From Melieria omissa (Eukaryota; Arthropoda; Insecta; Diptera; Ulidiidae), in assembly GCA_963971225.1 (NCBI GenBank), contig OZ020269.1, positions 31,703,264 through 31,767,263 on the forward strand: 64,000 nucleotides of DNA, written 5' to 3'. The notes beneath the pieces were generated by a model. The model made no database searches, was not told where the DNA came from, and was given only the letters and a program-made list of their open reading frames with translations. Position numbers and translations under genes: made by a program. Position 1 is the first letter of the stretch; each line of letters begins with the position of its first letter. This document shows positions 24,985 to 36,771 of this stretch, in pieces.

Positions 24985-26110
24985 TCAAGTGGCGCTCTTC
25001 TCTGCATGTTTCGCTTGCTCTCACTCTCGCTTCACTGCACTGCGCTGCTCGGGGCCATGGATAATTATTTTTGAAATTACGCTGCCAAAAAATGTAAACC
25101 AACTGACGAGAAGGAAGCGCGCCCATTGGCTTTTATCAAAATTGCTGCCAGCCGATAGTTTACGTACACACAACACAACACATTAGCGCCGTACACAAAC
25201 AGCGGCCGCAACGACGGTCAAAGCATAATAAAGTGGCATAAACCGCATTTAAATTCAGAGGAGCCGCAGGCGTCGCGACGTAGCTGCTGCGGCGGCTCAT
25301 CTCCAGCGCTAATCTCTCCCCGGCGTGTCCTTTAATGCGCCGCTATTTCCGTATTTATGGGCTGCGTATTAGCCTCGCCTGCACGCACACATAGAAGAGG
25401 CTGTTGTGGAGTGGCGCGGAGAAACGAAAAGGTGAACGTCTCGGCTGGACGCGAAAGAAGTGCAGGCGCCATATTTAAATGGCGTTTTGGCTTCTTGCTT
25501 AGTGAAAAGGCGTTTCATCATTTCCACTAGGCAGCAGCAAGTTGTAGTTGCGTTCACACCAACACACACTCACCCGCGCTCACTGACAGCTCGGCAAAAT
25601 GCATTGCATTCTAAGTGGCCGCTGGCAGATTTTAGCTGAAGACTGACGATCTGATATTGAAACAAGAGAGCGAGCGCGAGCTAATTAATTTTTAATTACT
25701 TTCTGTATAAATTTTTCAAGGAAAACACAGATGCGAACACGCCGCCATTGGGAGCTATTGTTTCAAATTGCAGCAAACGCTGCGAGCACGTCCAGTCCAC
25801 GCAATTTCAATGCATCGCAATGTTCATTTGGTGCAATGAAATTATTTAGTACGCAATCGCCGGCTTAATTTAATTAGCGCTGCGCCTTGGCTCTTGCCAT
25901 GGCCATCGTTGCTGTCGTTGTAGTCGCTGCGATGTCTGCTCATAATTAGTAGCCGGCAATATTTGTAATTGAAAGCGAGAAGGCAGCGAACGGCGCCATT
26001 TGAAGAAGAGCACCAGCGTGTCGTCATTGTCGTTTCGTGTCTGTCGTTGTTCTGCGAACTGCATGTGGACATACAACTAAAAACGCACACATACATGCGT
26101 TCATATATGC
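24985..26110. other. GC-richer unassigned block, possible host regulatory or exon region
   Basis: This block is clearly richer in G+C than its surroundings, with runs such as GCGTCGCGACG and GCTGCGGCGGCTC near 25270-25300. It contains an inverted CGCCAT pair, CGCCATATTTAAATGGCG, at 25467-25484; GCCAT is the core recognised by the Polycomb-recruiting factor Pho. Minus-strand frames (25369-25569, 25842-26096) lack recognisable domains. It could be a promoter, enhancer, Polycomb response element or untranslated exon. The evidence is compositional only. Confidence 0.3.
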
Positions 26111-27070
26111 ATACAAACCAACCAACACGTAATGCGCTTTAAAATAAAACCAGAATAGACACAAATCAGCTTAGTTTGTGGCATTAACTTTAAAAACTAA
26201 ACTAAACTTTAATAAATCAATTGAAGCCCACAAAACATGTCATTTTTATTTGTTAAACATTTATCAACAATTTTTAAATACTTAAAAAGTTACTGCGCAA
26301 AATTTACTTAACATTTGTCACTTAGTTCAAAACCATTTGTTAACAGTTCAATACAAATAAACTTGTTACTGTAGAAACAGCCCTAATAGTTTCAGTGTCC
26401 TTGGTCAGTGTCGTTGCTGTTCAATGCGCACATCAATGTTGTGCTTTATGGCCTCTTATTGCGTCAATATGAATCAATTCAAACAATGATTACGCTTCAC
26501 ATTTCAAACGAAACACAAACAGCAATGTGCCAGCATTTTTGTGTACTTCGCACGCACACACAAACACACTGAAATCTATTAATATACAAAAATCAACACA
26601 ACGAAGCCCGAGTAGCAGTTCAACAAAAATCACAGAAGCATCTATTGCGGCACGATTGGCGTAAAATACATGGAATAGCAGTTCATACTCTTAGTAGTTA
26701 TATACACTTATGTATGTTTATATGTTCAAGTTGATGTTTACCAAAAGCACAAACAGCGCTGATGATGGCGCAATAACAGAAGTGAAAACACATCGCAATT
26801 TGCAACATTTTTATATTGACTTTTATATTCCCTATCGGAATCGCATGTGAAAGTGATAGCTAGTAAATATGTTGCTTTGTACATCGTTCAACACAACTTT
26901 ACATAAAGAAAGAGAATAGATTTTATAAGAATAGCATGTGAAACTAATAGCAAGTAAATATGTATGTTGCTTTGTTCATCGATCAACAAAACTTTACATA
27001 CAGATAAAAAATTCTACACGCTTCAAGACAGGGCTCCCATTAAACAGTTATGCCTGTCAGTTTTTATTTT
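26111..27070. other. Non-coding AT-rich stretch
   Basis: A local repetition of 'AATAGC(A)AGTAAATATG..TTGCTTTGT.CATCG.TCAACA' occurs at about 26860-26895 and 26946-26990, an 80-90-bp tandem duplication. Otherwise nothing recognised. Confidence 0.5.
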
Positions 27071-27150
27071 TGTTACAGTCCTTGCCATTACTATTTAAAG
27101 CTACTTTAAAATATTTAATTAAAACTACTCATACGACCCGTGTACCACCA
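27071..27150 (+). repeat. Dispersed copy of TCATACGACCCGTG repeat
   Basis: ATTAAAACTAC leads directly into TCATACGACCCGTGTACCAC at 27129. This is the best single match to the 4585-5190 family. It lies about 250 bp upstream of the second Helitron-like array. Confidence 0.7.
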
Positions 27151-27394
27151 CGCATGTTAGACGTTCTGAAAGAAATTTTTATTGATCTAAATCAATTTGA
27201 TTATATGGCGTTCAAACTTCAAAGTGTTTAATGTGCTTAAACAAGTTAAATGAACAAAACCAGTTCGAAAAACTGTTTATTCGCATGCAATTGTTGTTGG
27301 AAATTAAACGTGTTAAACCATTTAACATGTTTTGAAATGAGTTTAACGCAAGGTTGCATAATGAAAGCTTTCTATGAAAAAGATTTTTTGTCAA

Positions 27395-28181
27395 CTGAAC
27401 ATCAAAATTTAACCCATTATTGGGTTAGGGTATTGTTTAAGGGTAGACTTGAAAAAAACATGAACCGATAGGCTTATTGACTTCAAAAATTGTAAAAATA
27501 CTTGAAATAAAAAAAAATGTACACGCGTTTCTATTTTCAAAATCGAAATCCAACCAGATCAGCGACGGGTTAAAAGTATGTATGGAGAAACAATTTGTTT
27601 TTAGCCTTGTGACTTTAAACTTGGTGAAAGTACTTCAAATGTAAAATAACTCGATACGTGTTTTTCATTTTTTCCGAATATTAAAACGACCGGTTAAAAG
27701 TTTGTATGGCGAAACTGTAAAAAAAAATGAATTAACTGGCCCACTGACTTCAAACTTTGTGAAAGTATTCTTAGTAAGAAATAATTTGACACGTATTTTT
27801 CACTTTTTTGAAAATGAAAATCTAAATGGGTCAACAATGGGTTAACAGTTTGTATAGAGAATCATGATTTATTGGTCCTGTTGACCTTCAAACTTAGACA
27901 AAAAGCACTTCAATCGGGAAATAATTCAAATGTGCTTTTAATATTTTTGAAAATCGAAATCTACCGTGGTAATCTAAGGGTTAAGAACTTGTTTAGAGTA
28001 AATGTGAAAACTCATGATTTAAAGGGCCTTTTGATTTCACAGTTGTTAGAACCACTTGACATGAAAGATAATAGACATATGTTTTTTTTTTAATCAAAAT
28101 CTGACGGGGTCAACAATGCGTTCAAAATTTGTATCGCGTGAAAGAAGAGAGCTTGTGTGCGACACCGCGGGGCCCAGCTAC
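27395..28181 (+). mobile_element. Second Helitron-like array
   Basis: It is collinear with 2095-3052. It starts with 'CATGAACCGATAGGCTTATTGACTTCAAA' (in pieces; the counterpart at 2135 reads CATGAACCGATGGGCCTATTGAC). Diverged 124-149-bp units with 'GGGTTAAAAGT..GTATGGAGAAAC' and 'GACACGTGTTTTTCA' follow. It ends in CACCGCGGGGCCC and AGCTAC at 28176-28181 where the family end would be AGCTAG. The GC-rich end next to CTA(G/C)T resembles a Helitron 3' hairpin. No protein coding capacity. Confidence 0.5.
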
Positions 28182-28225
28182 TTTATTTAATAAAAATTAC
28201 TCATACGACCCGTATTTCTTAAGAT
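28182..28225 (+). repeat. Dispersed copy of TCATACGACCCGT box
   Basis: TTTAATAAAAATTAC then TCATACGACCCGTAT at 28201, immediately after the Helitron-like array. The downstream part of the unit is missing. Confidence 0.6.
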
Positions 28226-28489
28226 AGGGTTATTTATTTTATAAAAGAAACATTAATAAATACTGAATGAATGAATTCATGAATGTAATAATTCGTATGA
28301 AGCAATTTTGTTTGCTTAAAGTGTTAGCACACATATAAATCTACATATTTATTATACATAAAACTGTTTCTATTGATTGTCTGATTCATCATTGCGTATG
28401 AGTGACATTTGATTAATGATTGTTGGAATTTGGATTGTGTGGAACTTTGAGATTTGAATTATTGGTGTGAATGATAATTTTTGATGAAG

Positions 28490-28920
28490 TGAATGTAATG
28501 CAATGTAATGTATTGTAATGTAGTCCAGTGTGATATGATGTAATGTAATGTAATGTAATATAATGTAATTGATGTAATGCAATGTAATGTAATGTTATGT
28601 AATGTAACGTAATGTAATGTAATGCAATGTAATGTAATCTAATGTAATGTAATGTAATGTAATGTAATGTAATACAATGTAATGTCATGTAATGTAATAA
28701 AATGGAATGTAATGTAATGTAATGTAATGTAATGTAATGCAATGTAATGTAATGTAATGCAATGTAAAGCAATGTAATGTAATGTACTGTAATGCAATAA
28801 AATGGAATGTAATATAATGTAATGTAATGTAATTTAATGTAATGTAATGCAATTTAGCGCAATGTAATGCAATTTAGCTCAATGCAATGTAATGTAATGC
28901 AATGTAATGTAATGTAATAG
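28490..28920 (+). repeat. (TAATG)n pentamer satellite, degenerate
   Basis: About 85 pentamers of TAATG with frequent variants (CAATG, TAATA, TTATG, AAATGG), far less homogeneous than the TGATG array at 9.2-9.8 kb. The minus strand forms a spurious 119-codon frame of Leu-His-Tyr-Ile-Thr repeats, which is not a gene. Confidence 0.95.
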
Positions 28921-31020
28921 AAAGAAAGAGGGAAAATAAAGATTCAAACATTAAAAGACATCAAATTTACTCTAAGTATCTACTTAAATCGAAAAATGTA
29001 GAATAATTTGACACTGAATTTTGAGTTAATTTTTTAAACAACCATTCAACTGTTTATGTGGTCAACATTACACTAAGATTTTGTTTGCAAAAACAATATT
29101 TTCAATGGACCCAACAACTACAAGCTGAGTAAAAGTTCTTAGAATAAATTAAAACATTTGATAGTTTTCAGTTGAAGACCAGCAGAAAATACCAATTTAT
29201 TATAAAGTCAGTAAAATTATTTAGAATACAAAGAGGTGTTGATTTAAAATTGCTTTTCAACATAAAAGGTACGGAACGAGTGGCATCGTTTCGTTTTACT
29301 TTACATTCCACAACAGCTGCAAACATTGCAGGATTACAATTACGATTTACAAGCTCAAAATCTGTAACACAATCGTCAGTGTTGTGTCCAATAAGCTGCT
29401 TGATGTCCATGCAGAACTACTGCGACTCAAAGATTGTGAAACCTTGGCGCAACTATAGATTTGACTCTACTTCAATTGAACTAAAGTTGTTTGTGCTCAA
29501 TAATTTTGTATGTAGTTGCGTTTTTATTCTCGTTGCCATTCGAACGGTTTCGCGTCTCTTAAAGTGCAGCACCTCCGTTCGGTTCGTCAGTTGCCTGTCT
29601 GTTTTTCTAGAATGACCGTTTAGTCTGTTTTTTCTCCCAGTACTTTACTCTGTTCTTGCACATTCGTCTCGTTCCATGTGGGTATTTGTATTTTTTTTAA
29701 TTACAATTTCTAATAACTTGCTTACATTTTCATATTTTCTTGACATAATTTTGCTTTTTCAAGTTTTGTGAAAATATTAAAACATTAAAAATTTCATAAT
29801 TAAATTTGATAAGACAACCGTAAGCGTTAAGCCCGAGAAATTTTGCAGCTGTTTGCATTAAAACTCATTCAATGCTCAATTCAAAAAGTGCTCGACATTA
29901 GCTGCCCGCCAACCTTAAATCAACGCAGTGTGGCATGTTTTAATTAAGTTGCCCCAGTTTGTAATCCATTCTGCACTCATTGCATTTAAATTGCGCACTG
30001 TAACTATTTGCATGGGCGAAAGTAGGCATTTGAAAGAGATGGTGTCAGCGTTCAGCGACGAAAGCTCATCGCTTAACTGAGTTGAGCTCAGCCACAGTTG
30101 AAGAACTCATCGTAAAAATGCAAAAGTGTTTGCATTTTTATTTGATGGTTGTCAAATATAAAAATTAAACAGAAGGTGACAGTCACCTTTAGAAAATTTT
30201 TGGAAGAATTCTTTCATAGCTTTGGCAGTGTTGCAAGTTGATGGCATTTATTTTGATTTCAAAGTTAATTTGCGCTTTATGCCATCTGACTGAATTACTG
30301 ACTGGTGGATTAAAATGTGTGTCAAAGTCAAACAGATGACTTTCAACATTTGACTTCAATTGTAATGAAATATTTCAGTTTTTTATCATTTAGAGAGAAA
30401 AGCTGAACTTTAAAGTTGTAAGAATTCTGTTCAAAAATTAGTAAATTTAAATTTGAAAAAATACAAAAAACAATCGATTCACAAAAAAACCCTTCCGATA
30501 TGAACAAACCTAAAACTCAACACATCTACACAAGTCGGCCAAGTGTCGCCGCCTGCTTCCACTTAACTTTAACCATTTCGCAATTTCACGCAAAGTTGCC
30601 ACCGTGTTGCATGTGGTTACCATGTAATATTTCCTAATTGGCTTTTATATGCCTTAATTTGTTTCAAATCTGTTTACTTCCGTGTGCACTTGGTTTTATT
30701 TCGACTATTCCCACTATTTTGGATGCTAATGTTTTAACAACACTTTTATTACTTTGTACACAACAAAAGTTTAGACCTGTTTAGACGCACTCGACCGTCT
30801 GTCTGTCCGTTCGTTCGTTTGTCGCACTATTCACCAAACAGCGCCGACACACTGCGCAGCCACCTCGTCCTCGTTCGCTTGCTGCGGCTGACGCTGCAAA
30901 TGGCCCAATAAAAGTTTGTCGAGGTTCGGGGCATGCTGTGCTTTGTTCTTGTTGTTGTACAACTATATATGCTTAACTCGGTACACCCCGCAGCCGCATA
31001 CTTGCACGCAGTTTAAGCCC
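28921..31020. other. Non-coding stretch, GC-richer near 30750-31020
   Basis: No gene recognised. A 147-codon frame at 29172-29615 has no identifiable domain. The part 30780-30920 (CTGTCTGTCCGTTCGTTCG, then CACCTCGTCCTCG) is host-like and somewhat GC-rich. Confidence 0.45.
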
Positions 31021-33116
31021 TTTATGTAAATTTGCTGGCCATGATTACTTGTAAATTGGCTAACACAACGTTGTGCCACAATGTTACGCGCTGACGTTTT
31101 CCCTCAAAGTCAAAAACAAACAATTTTATAGCATGAAAACCACATAAAGCTAATTTGTATTTGTAATAAAAAATATTGTGCACTATAAAAATTTCGAAAT
31201 GAATTACTTGAACACCTTTGCATTGAAATGCAAAATGCACAACTAAGTGGAGCAACAGTTGCGCTCGACTACGGAATTCGCCAGAAGGCGAAAGAGGCAG
31301 TTTGATTGTCCACTCGGCTGCAAGTATTGAAAAGGTTGGCTACAGCTGCCGAGCACTGCAACTTCCAGGAAGTAACAAATGTTCACGAACTTTCGTTTGT
31401 CCAGTTCGGAAATGCAAAAATCTTGACCTACAAACGACAAACAACAAATAACAAATCTGTCTGAATCCAATAAAATTAACCACAAATCGTTAAGCTTTAA
31501 AATTGATGCCACAGCAAATGTGTCAAAATCTGAAGAAGGTTGATTGTTGAAGTTTCGTTACAACAAATATTTTATTATTTAATTAAGGTAATAACCACTT
31601 AATGGATTCGGACTGCACTTCAGATACATTTGTGGCTTTTTGATTTGCTCATTTTAATCAATGACCGCGCCTCATCTTCTACCTCATCCCCCTAGCATAG
31701 ACATGAACCCGTCAACAAAGTTTTCACACTCACAAACCCTGACTGCATCAATTTTTAATTCGTCGACATTAATTAAAGAGAAGGTAGGTAGGTGGTAGTG
31801 GCAGCTCTCATATGAGAGCTCACTTAGGCCAAGCTAGGCCCATTGTGATACCACAGGATCTCTAACCCCTTTTATTTGTTGTTAGGATGTCTCAAACCAG
31901 CCCGAGCAGGTGATGAAGCGTATTAGGCTCTTGGCGTCAACCTCCGATAAGTCCGCGAGGTTGGCTGTATGGTAAAACCCTAGATGTTTTTTCCGTTTCC
32001 TACAAAGAGCAGGACAAGTACAAAGCAAGTGGAGAATTGTTTCTTCCTCCTCTATGTCTCTGCAGCTTCTGCAGAAGTCGTTGGCCAGGTGGCCCAGCCC
32101 TAATCTAATAGCGTGGCTACCAAGGATACAGTGACCAGTGATGACTCCGACAACAACCCTGAGCGTGTCCCTATTGAGGTTTAGCAGACTTTTGGTGCGC
32201 TTCCAGTCCAGCTTTGGCCAGATCTGTTGCGCTGTCTTGCCTGTCTCTAAGGCCGCCCATACATTGTTAGCGGCTTTGGTTATCGCTTCCTCTATCAACA
32301 GCTTGCAGGTACTTAATGGAATACCTAAGCCGGCGAGTTCTGAGGATAGCTCCTTAGTCGTTCCTTGTCTAGCCAGTTCGTCTGCCCTGCAGTTCCCCGG
32401 GATATCTCTGTGACCAGGCACCCATATAAGGTGGATTTTAAGCTGCTCAACCATCTGGTCAAGAGATTTGCGGCAGCTGATCACTGTTTTGGAAGTCAGA
32501 ACATGAGACCCTAGGGCCCTGATAGCCGCTTGGCCGTCAGAGAGAATGCTAATATCTCGCCTAGAGACACTGCCCTCTTTGATCCAATTCAGGGCAGCTT
32601 CAATGGCTGAAACCTCTGCTTGGAATACGCTGCAGTGGTCCGGCAGTCTAAAAGAGTAATTTATACTAAGTGAGTCTGAAAAGACGCCTCCACCCACAGC
32701 TCCGTTTAACTTGGAGCCGACGGTGTAGATCTGGTGTGAGTTTCCTATTAAGGATGTTGAGCTTTCCTCCCAGTTGTTCCTGTCTGGAATGGTGCTTGTG
32801 AACTGTTTGTTAAGGGGGTCTTCTACCTTGTTGGTTCAAAAAAATCGATTTTATTTTTTTTGCAGTTTTGTGGCATAGAAGGTACTAGAAATATAATATT
32901 CAAAGGGTATAACCGAAATCTTATTATTTCGGGGTTTTTAGAGTCATCGAATATAGCTCCGCATGCTGTTATCGCAGCGCTCATCGCCACTTTAAATGCA
33001 ATTTCCCAAAAGTTGTGTTTTTGCAACTGGTTGGCAAGATATCTCGAGAACTAATTGATCAATTAACTAAAGTGATATATCAAAATTTGCGGAAAACATG
33101 TGACTATCGTTTGACA
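31021..33116 (+). repeat. Segmental duplication, copy 1
   Basis: A direct repeat with 33136-37074, separated by only 19 bp (33117-33135). Copy 1 contains host flank 31021-31770, the LINE target duplication 31771-31782, the LINE 3' part 31783-32813 and the first 303 bp of the TTAA MITE (32814-33116). It lacks the piggyBac-like insertion and keeps a single TTAA at 31599-31602. Differences from copy 2 are about seven substitutions and a 7-bp indel in the first 580 bp, and apparently one substitution in the last 1.5 kb. The 271-codon RNase H frames are identical. Confidence 0.95.
31783..32813 (-). pseudogene. LINE 3' part, RNase H (duplicate copy)
   Basis: This duplicate of the RNase H end of the LINE has an open frame (31882-32697) that is amino-acid identical to 35840-36655. 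The first catalytic Asp (YTDGSK in relatives) is Val here (codon at 32719-32721), as in the other copy. The 3' tail is at 31783-31860 and includes the palindrome AGCTCTCATATGAGAGCT at 31803-31820. It has no upstream RT, because the copy ends inside the MITE at 33116. Confidence 0.85.
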
Positions 33117-33710
33117 AATTTATTTATTTTTATCGTTTATGTAAATTTTCTGGCCATGATTACTTGTAAATTGGCTAACAAAACGTTGTGCCACAATGTT
33201 ACGCGCTGACGTTTTCCCTCAAAGTCAAAAACAAACAATTTTATAGCATGAAAACCACATAAAGCTAATTTGTATTTGTAATAAAAAATATTGTGCACTA
33301 TAAAAATTTCGAAATGAATTACTTGAACACCTTTGCATTGAAATGCAAAATTCACAACTAAGTGGAGCAACAGTTGCGCTCGACTACGGAATTCGCCAGA
33401 AGGGGAAAGAGGCAGTTTGATTGTCCACTCGGCTGCAAGTATTGAAAAGGTTGGCTACAGCTGCCGAGCACTGCAACTTCCAGGAGGTAACAAATGTTCA
33501 CGAACTTTCGTTTGTCCAGTTCGGAAATGCAAAAATCTTGACCTACAAACAACAAATAACAAATCTGTCTGAATCCAATAAAATTAACCACAAATCGTTA
33601 AGCTTTAAAATTGATGCCACAGCAAATGTGTCAAAATCTGAAGAAGGTTGATTGTTGAAGTTTCGTTACAACAAATCTTTTATTATTTAATTAAGGTAAA
33701 AACCACTTAA

Positions 33711-35556
33711 CCCATTACTGCCTGCATATAGTTCTAGCCAGCGGATTTTGTCTAAATTTACATATGTTGGTAAGGGGTGCTTAGAATAGTTATACACAAA
33801 AATTCAGGTATCTACCTGATATAGCACCTGAGATACAGAGGGGGTGAAATTTCACCCATCCGGCACCAGGTGTGCCGAAATATCCATATATTGCAAGAAG
33901 CTTGGTTGATTTCTTATTGCCTGTTGAAAATTGCCGATATAATTAATTATTTTTATTTTTACGTTTATTTAATTATGGAAAGGACTATCTATTATAAAAT
34001 AGATAGCTGGGGTCTTCAGCTTTCATAAATGGGGCCAATCCCAACTACTAATTCCACCTATCTTCTCCCCCTGGAGCCATTCCTACCTTTCTTCCTACCT
34101 AGGACCCTACGACAGTAAACTTGCTAAATTATTAAAATCTATTATCTATTATCTTGACTACTAACAAAAGAAAATGTGTATGACAATGTCGGCGCATGAA
34201 ATTGGCGCCAAAATAAATGACGGTTTTCCATTCTATGTTTTGCACGTAAAATTATAAATGAAGGCGAGAATTAACAAAAAAATCAATGAAAATGATTCGC
34301 AGACGTGAAGTTTTGAGCACCTTCAAAATAAATGCCATAATTGAGGAAGAACGGAGTGAGCACGAAGACATCGCAAGTCTTGGCTGAGCAGACGATATAG
34401 ACGTAGTGCTTTACCACCCGATCGTGTGATTGACTTGACCGACGATGACAAACTTGTGATCAACGACACTGATCAAATTTTACCATCTGAGTAAGTCAGA
34501 GTAATGGAAGTAATGGAGTCACCCAATACATAGAGCTAAAAGATATGATGCAATCTAAGCACATTTTCATTGACCAACCATATTCCCATTTTTACATACA
34601 ACCAACGAATGAGTGGAGTTGATTTAGTAGATAAAGGCATTGCGAACTACAGAATCCGGGTTCGTGAAAAAAAATGGTACTGGCCTTTGATAAGTAGTGT
34701 GTTCGATGCCTTAAACGCCTGGATATTGCATTGCTTGCTTCAAAATTTTAATAAAAGCAAGCCGATGGCGCAATTCGAGCTTCGACGTGATGTTGTTAAG
34801 AGTTGGTTGCCCCCAATTGAACGGAACGTACAATCCAAGAGATCATTTAGCACAGTGACACCAAGTCAAAAACGAGTTCGGAAAGATGGGATTGGCTACT
34901 TACCACAACGAGGAGACAAATACCGTCGTTGCAACCATTGCTAAGGAAAAACCTTCTTTGCATGCATGAAGTGTGACGTGTGCCTGCATACAAAAAACTG
35001 TTTCGAAAATTATCATAATGGTGAAAATCCGACCAAACGAACAACACATTGATTTTATTGATATCAAAACTATTACAATATTAAAAATTTCTTCTAAGTA
35101 CCAACAACTCTTTTTCTAAGTACCAAAATAATAACGCGCAATTTTTGAAACTTCGGTACACCTGGTGCCGGACGGGTGAAATTTCACCCCATTCTGGAAA
35201 ATCATTCATTGTACACAGGTAGATAGTACAAGCAATACCAAAAATTCACAGAAGATAGGCAGGGCAATGCACTACATACTCCAGAGAAAACTGCTGGAAT
35301 TTCCAATATTTACTATTTTTTAAGAATTTTAAACTTCTCGATAAAGTAAACAAAAAAAGTTAGTCAACTTTAAACACGGATTGGGATAACTTAATGCCAC
35401 AATTCTTCAATATTATTAAACACGAAATAAACCTGCATCTATTCCAATTCATTCTGCCAAAATTTCAGCCAAATCGCATAACACATTTAGTCAGGGGGGC
35501 CAAAGGAAAATCACCTTTCCAGGGGGTGAAATTTCACCCCATCCGGCTGGAATGGG
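33711..35556 (+). mobile_element. piggyBac-like element with TTAA duplications
   Basis: TTAA at 33707-33710 and 35557-35560. The ends are CCCATTACTGCC on the left and, in reverse complement, CCCATTCCAGCC on the right. Subterminal inverted repeats at about 33841-33879 and 35152-35190 match over 39 bp with two mismatches. They contain the perfect palindrome GGGTGAAATTTCACCC at 33842-33857 and 35174-35189, and a third copy of it lies at 35524-35539. The interior holds a broken transposase (34291-35030). The empty site is preserved at 31599-31602. Non-autonomous now because the transposase is internally deleted. Confidence 0.9.
34291..35030 (+). pseudogene. piggyBac transposase, internally deleted (DDE_Tnp_1_7)
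   Basis: The N-terminal part near 34291-34395 (IRRREVLSTFKINAI, IEEERSEHEDI) resembles the acidic leader of piggyBac transposases and ends in a stop. After a region lacking the first two catalytic Asp domains, the frame 34570-34944 gives MSGVDLVDKG and YRIRVREKKWYWPL. This is the conserved block carrying the last catalytic Asp (family MGGVDL.D), then the helical FDALNAWILH. Next comes a Cys-rich tail, RCNHC, followed by a TAA stop at 34942-34944, with CMKCDVCLHTKNC still readable beyond it. The family's C-terminal zinc-binding domain is thus cut by a nonsense codon. Full-length relatives are near 600 residues; this copy cannot be active. Confidence 0.85.
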
Positions 35557-35728
35557 TTAATGGATTCGGACTGCACTTCAGATACATTTGTGGCTTTTTG
35601 ATTTGCTCATTTTAATCAATGACCGCGCCTCATCTTCTACCTCATCCCCCTAGCATAGACATGAACCCGTCAACAAAGTTTTCACACTCACAAACCCTGA
35701 CTGCATCAATTTTTAATTCGTCGACATT

Positions 35729-35740
35729 AATTAAAGAGAA
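35729..35740. repeat. LINE target-site duplication, 3' side
   Basis: AATTAAAGAGAA lies immediately beside the 3' end of the LINE. It is identical to 41893-41904 beside the 5' end. Confidence 0.8.
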
Positions 35741-35839
35741 GGTAGGTAGGTGGTAGTGGCAGCTCTCATATGAGAGCTCACTTAGGCCAAGCTAGGCCCA
35801 TTGTGATACCACAGGATCTCTAACCCCTTTTATTTGTTG
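35741..35839 (-). other. LINE 3' UTR and tail shared with SINE
   Basis: On the minus strand after the RNase H stop: CTGTGGTATCACAATGGGCC, TTGGCCTAAGTGAG, palindrome AGCTCTCATATGAGAGCT (35761-35778), CTGCCACTACCACC, CTACCTACC. The SINE 3' end has the same blocks in the same order. This is where the LINE reverse transcriptase would be expected to bind template RNA. Confidence 0.8.
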
Positions 35840-36771
35840 TTAGGATGTCTCAAACCAGCCCGAGCAGGTGATGAAGCGTATTAGGCTCTTGGCGTCAACC
35901 TCCGATAAGTCCGCGAGGTTGGCTGTATGGTAAAACCCTAGATGTTTTTTCCGTTTCCTACAAAGAGCAGGACAAGTACAAAGCAAGTGGAGAATTGTTT
36001 CTTCCTCCTCTATGTCTCTGCAGCTTCTGCAGAAGTCGTTGGCCAGGTGGCCCAGCCCTAATCTAATAGCGTGGCTACCAAGGATACAGTGACCAGTGAT
36101 GACTCCGACAACAACCCTGAGCGTGTCCCTATTGAGGTTTAGCAGACTTTTGGTGCGCTTCCAGTCCAGCTTTGGCCAGATCTGTTGCGCTGTCTTGCCT
36201 GTCTCTAAGGCCGCCCATACATTGTTAGCGGCTTTGGTTATCGCTTCCTCTATCAACAGCTTGCAGGTACTTAATGGAATACCTAAGCCGGCGAGTTCTG
36301 AGGATAGCTCCTTAGTCGTTCCTTGTCTAGCCAGTTCGTCTGCCCTGCAGTTCCCCGGGATATCTCTGTGACCAGGCACCCATATAAGGTGGATTTTAAG
36401 CTGCTCAACCATCTGGTCAAGAGATTTGCGGCAGCTGATCACTGTTTTGGAAGTCAGAACATGAGACCCTAGGGCCCTGATAGCCGCTTGGCCGTCAGAG
36501 AGAATGCTAATATCTCGCCTAGAGACACTGCCCTCTTTGATCCAATTCAGGGCAGCTTCAATGGCTGAAACCTCTGCTTGGAATACGCTGCAGTGGTCCG
36601 GCAGTCTAAAAGAGTAATTTATACTAAGTGAGTCTGAAAAGACGCCTCCACCCACAGCTCCGTTTAACTTGGAGCCGACGGTGTAGATCTGGTGTGAGTT
36701 TCCTATTAAGGATGTTGAGCTTTCCTCCCAGTTGTTCCTGTCTGGAATGGTGCTTGTGAACTGTTTGTTAA
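35840..36771 (-). pseudogene. LINE ORF2, RNase H domain
   Basis: The open frame 35840-36655 (271 codons, no own start in the intact protein) continues upstream in frame to the MITE junction at 36771. It carries the RNase H residues Glu in FQAEVSAIEAAL, Asp in ILSDGQAAIRAL, and His/Asp in WVPGHRDIPGN and CRADELARQGT. The first catalytic Asp, YTDGSK in relatives, is Val (YTVGSK; codon 36677-36679). A Cys/His motif follows (FCRSCRDIEEEETILHLLC), as in many LINEs of this group. The domain would remove RNA from the RNA-DNA hybrid; with Asp lost it is predicted dead. Copy 1 carries the same change. Confidence 0.9.

Noticed and set aside
28413..28772. 119-codon minus-strand frame of Leu-His-Tyr-Ile-Thr repeats
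   Set aside because: It is the translation of the TAATG pentamer array (15-base period) and has no coding features.
32138..32413. 91-codon plus-strand frame, duplicated at 36096-36371
   Set aside because: It is antisense to the RNase H coding sequence and identical in both copies only because the DNA is duplicated.
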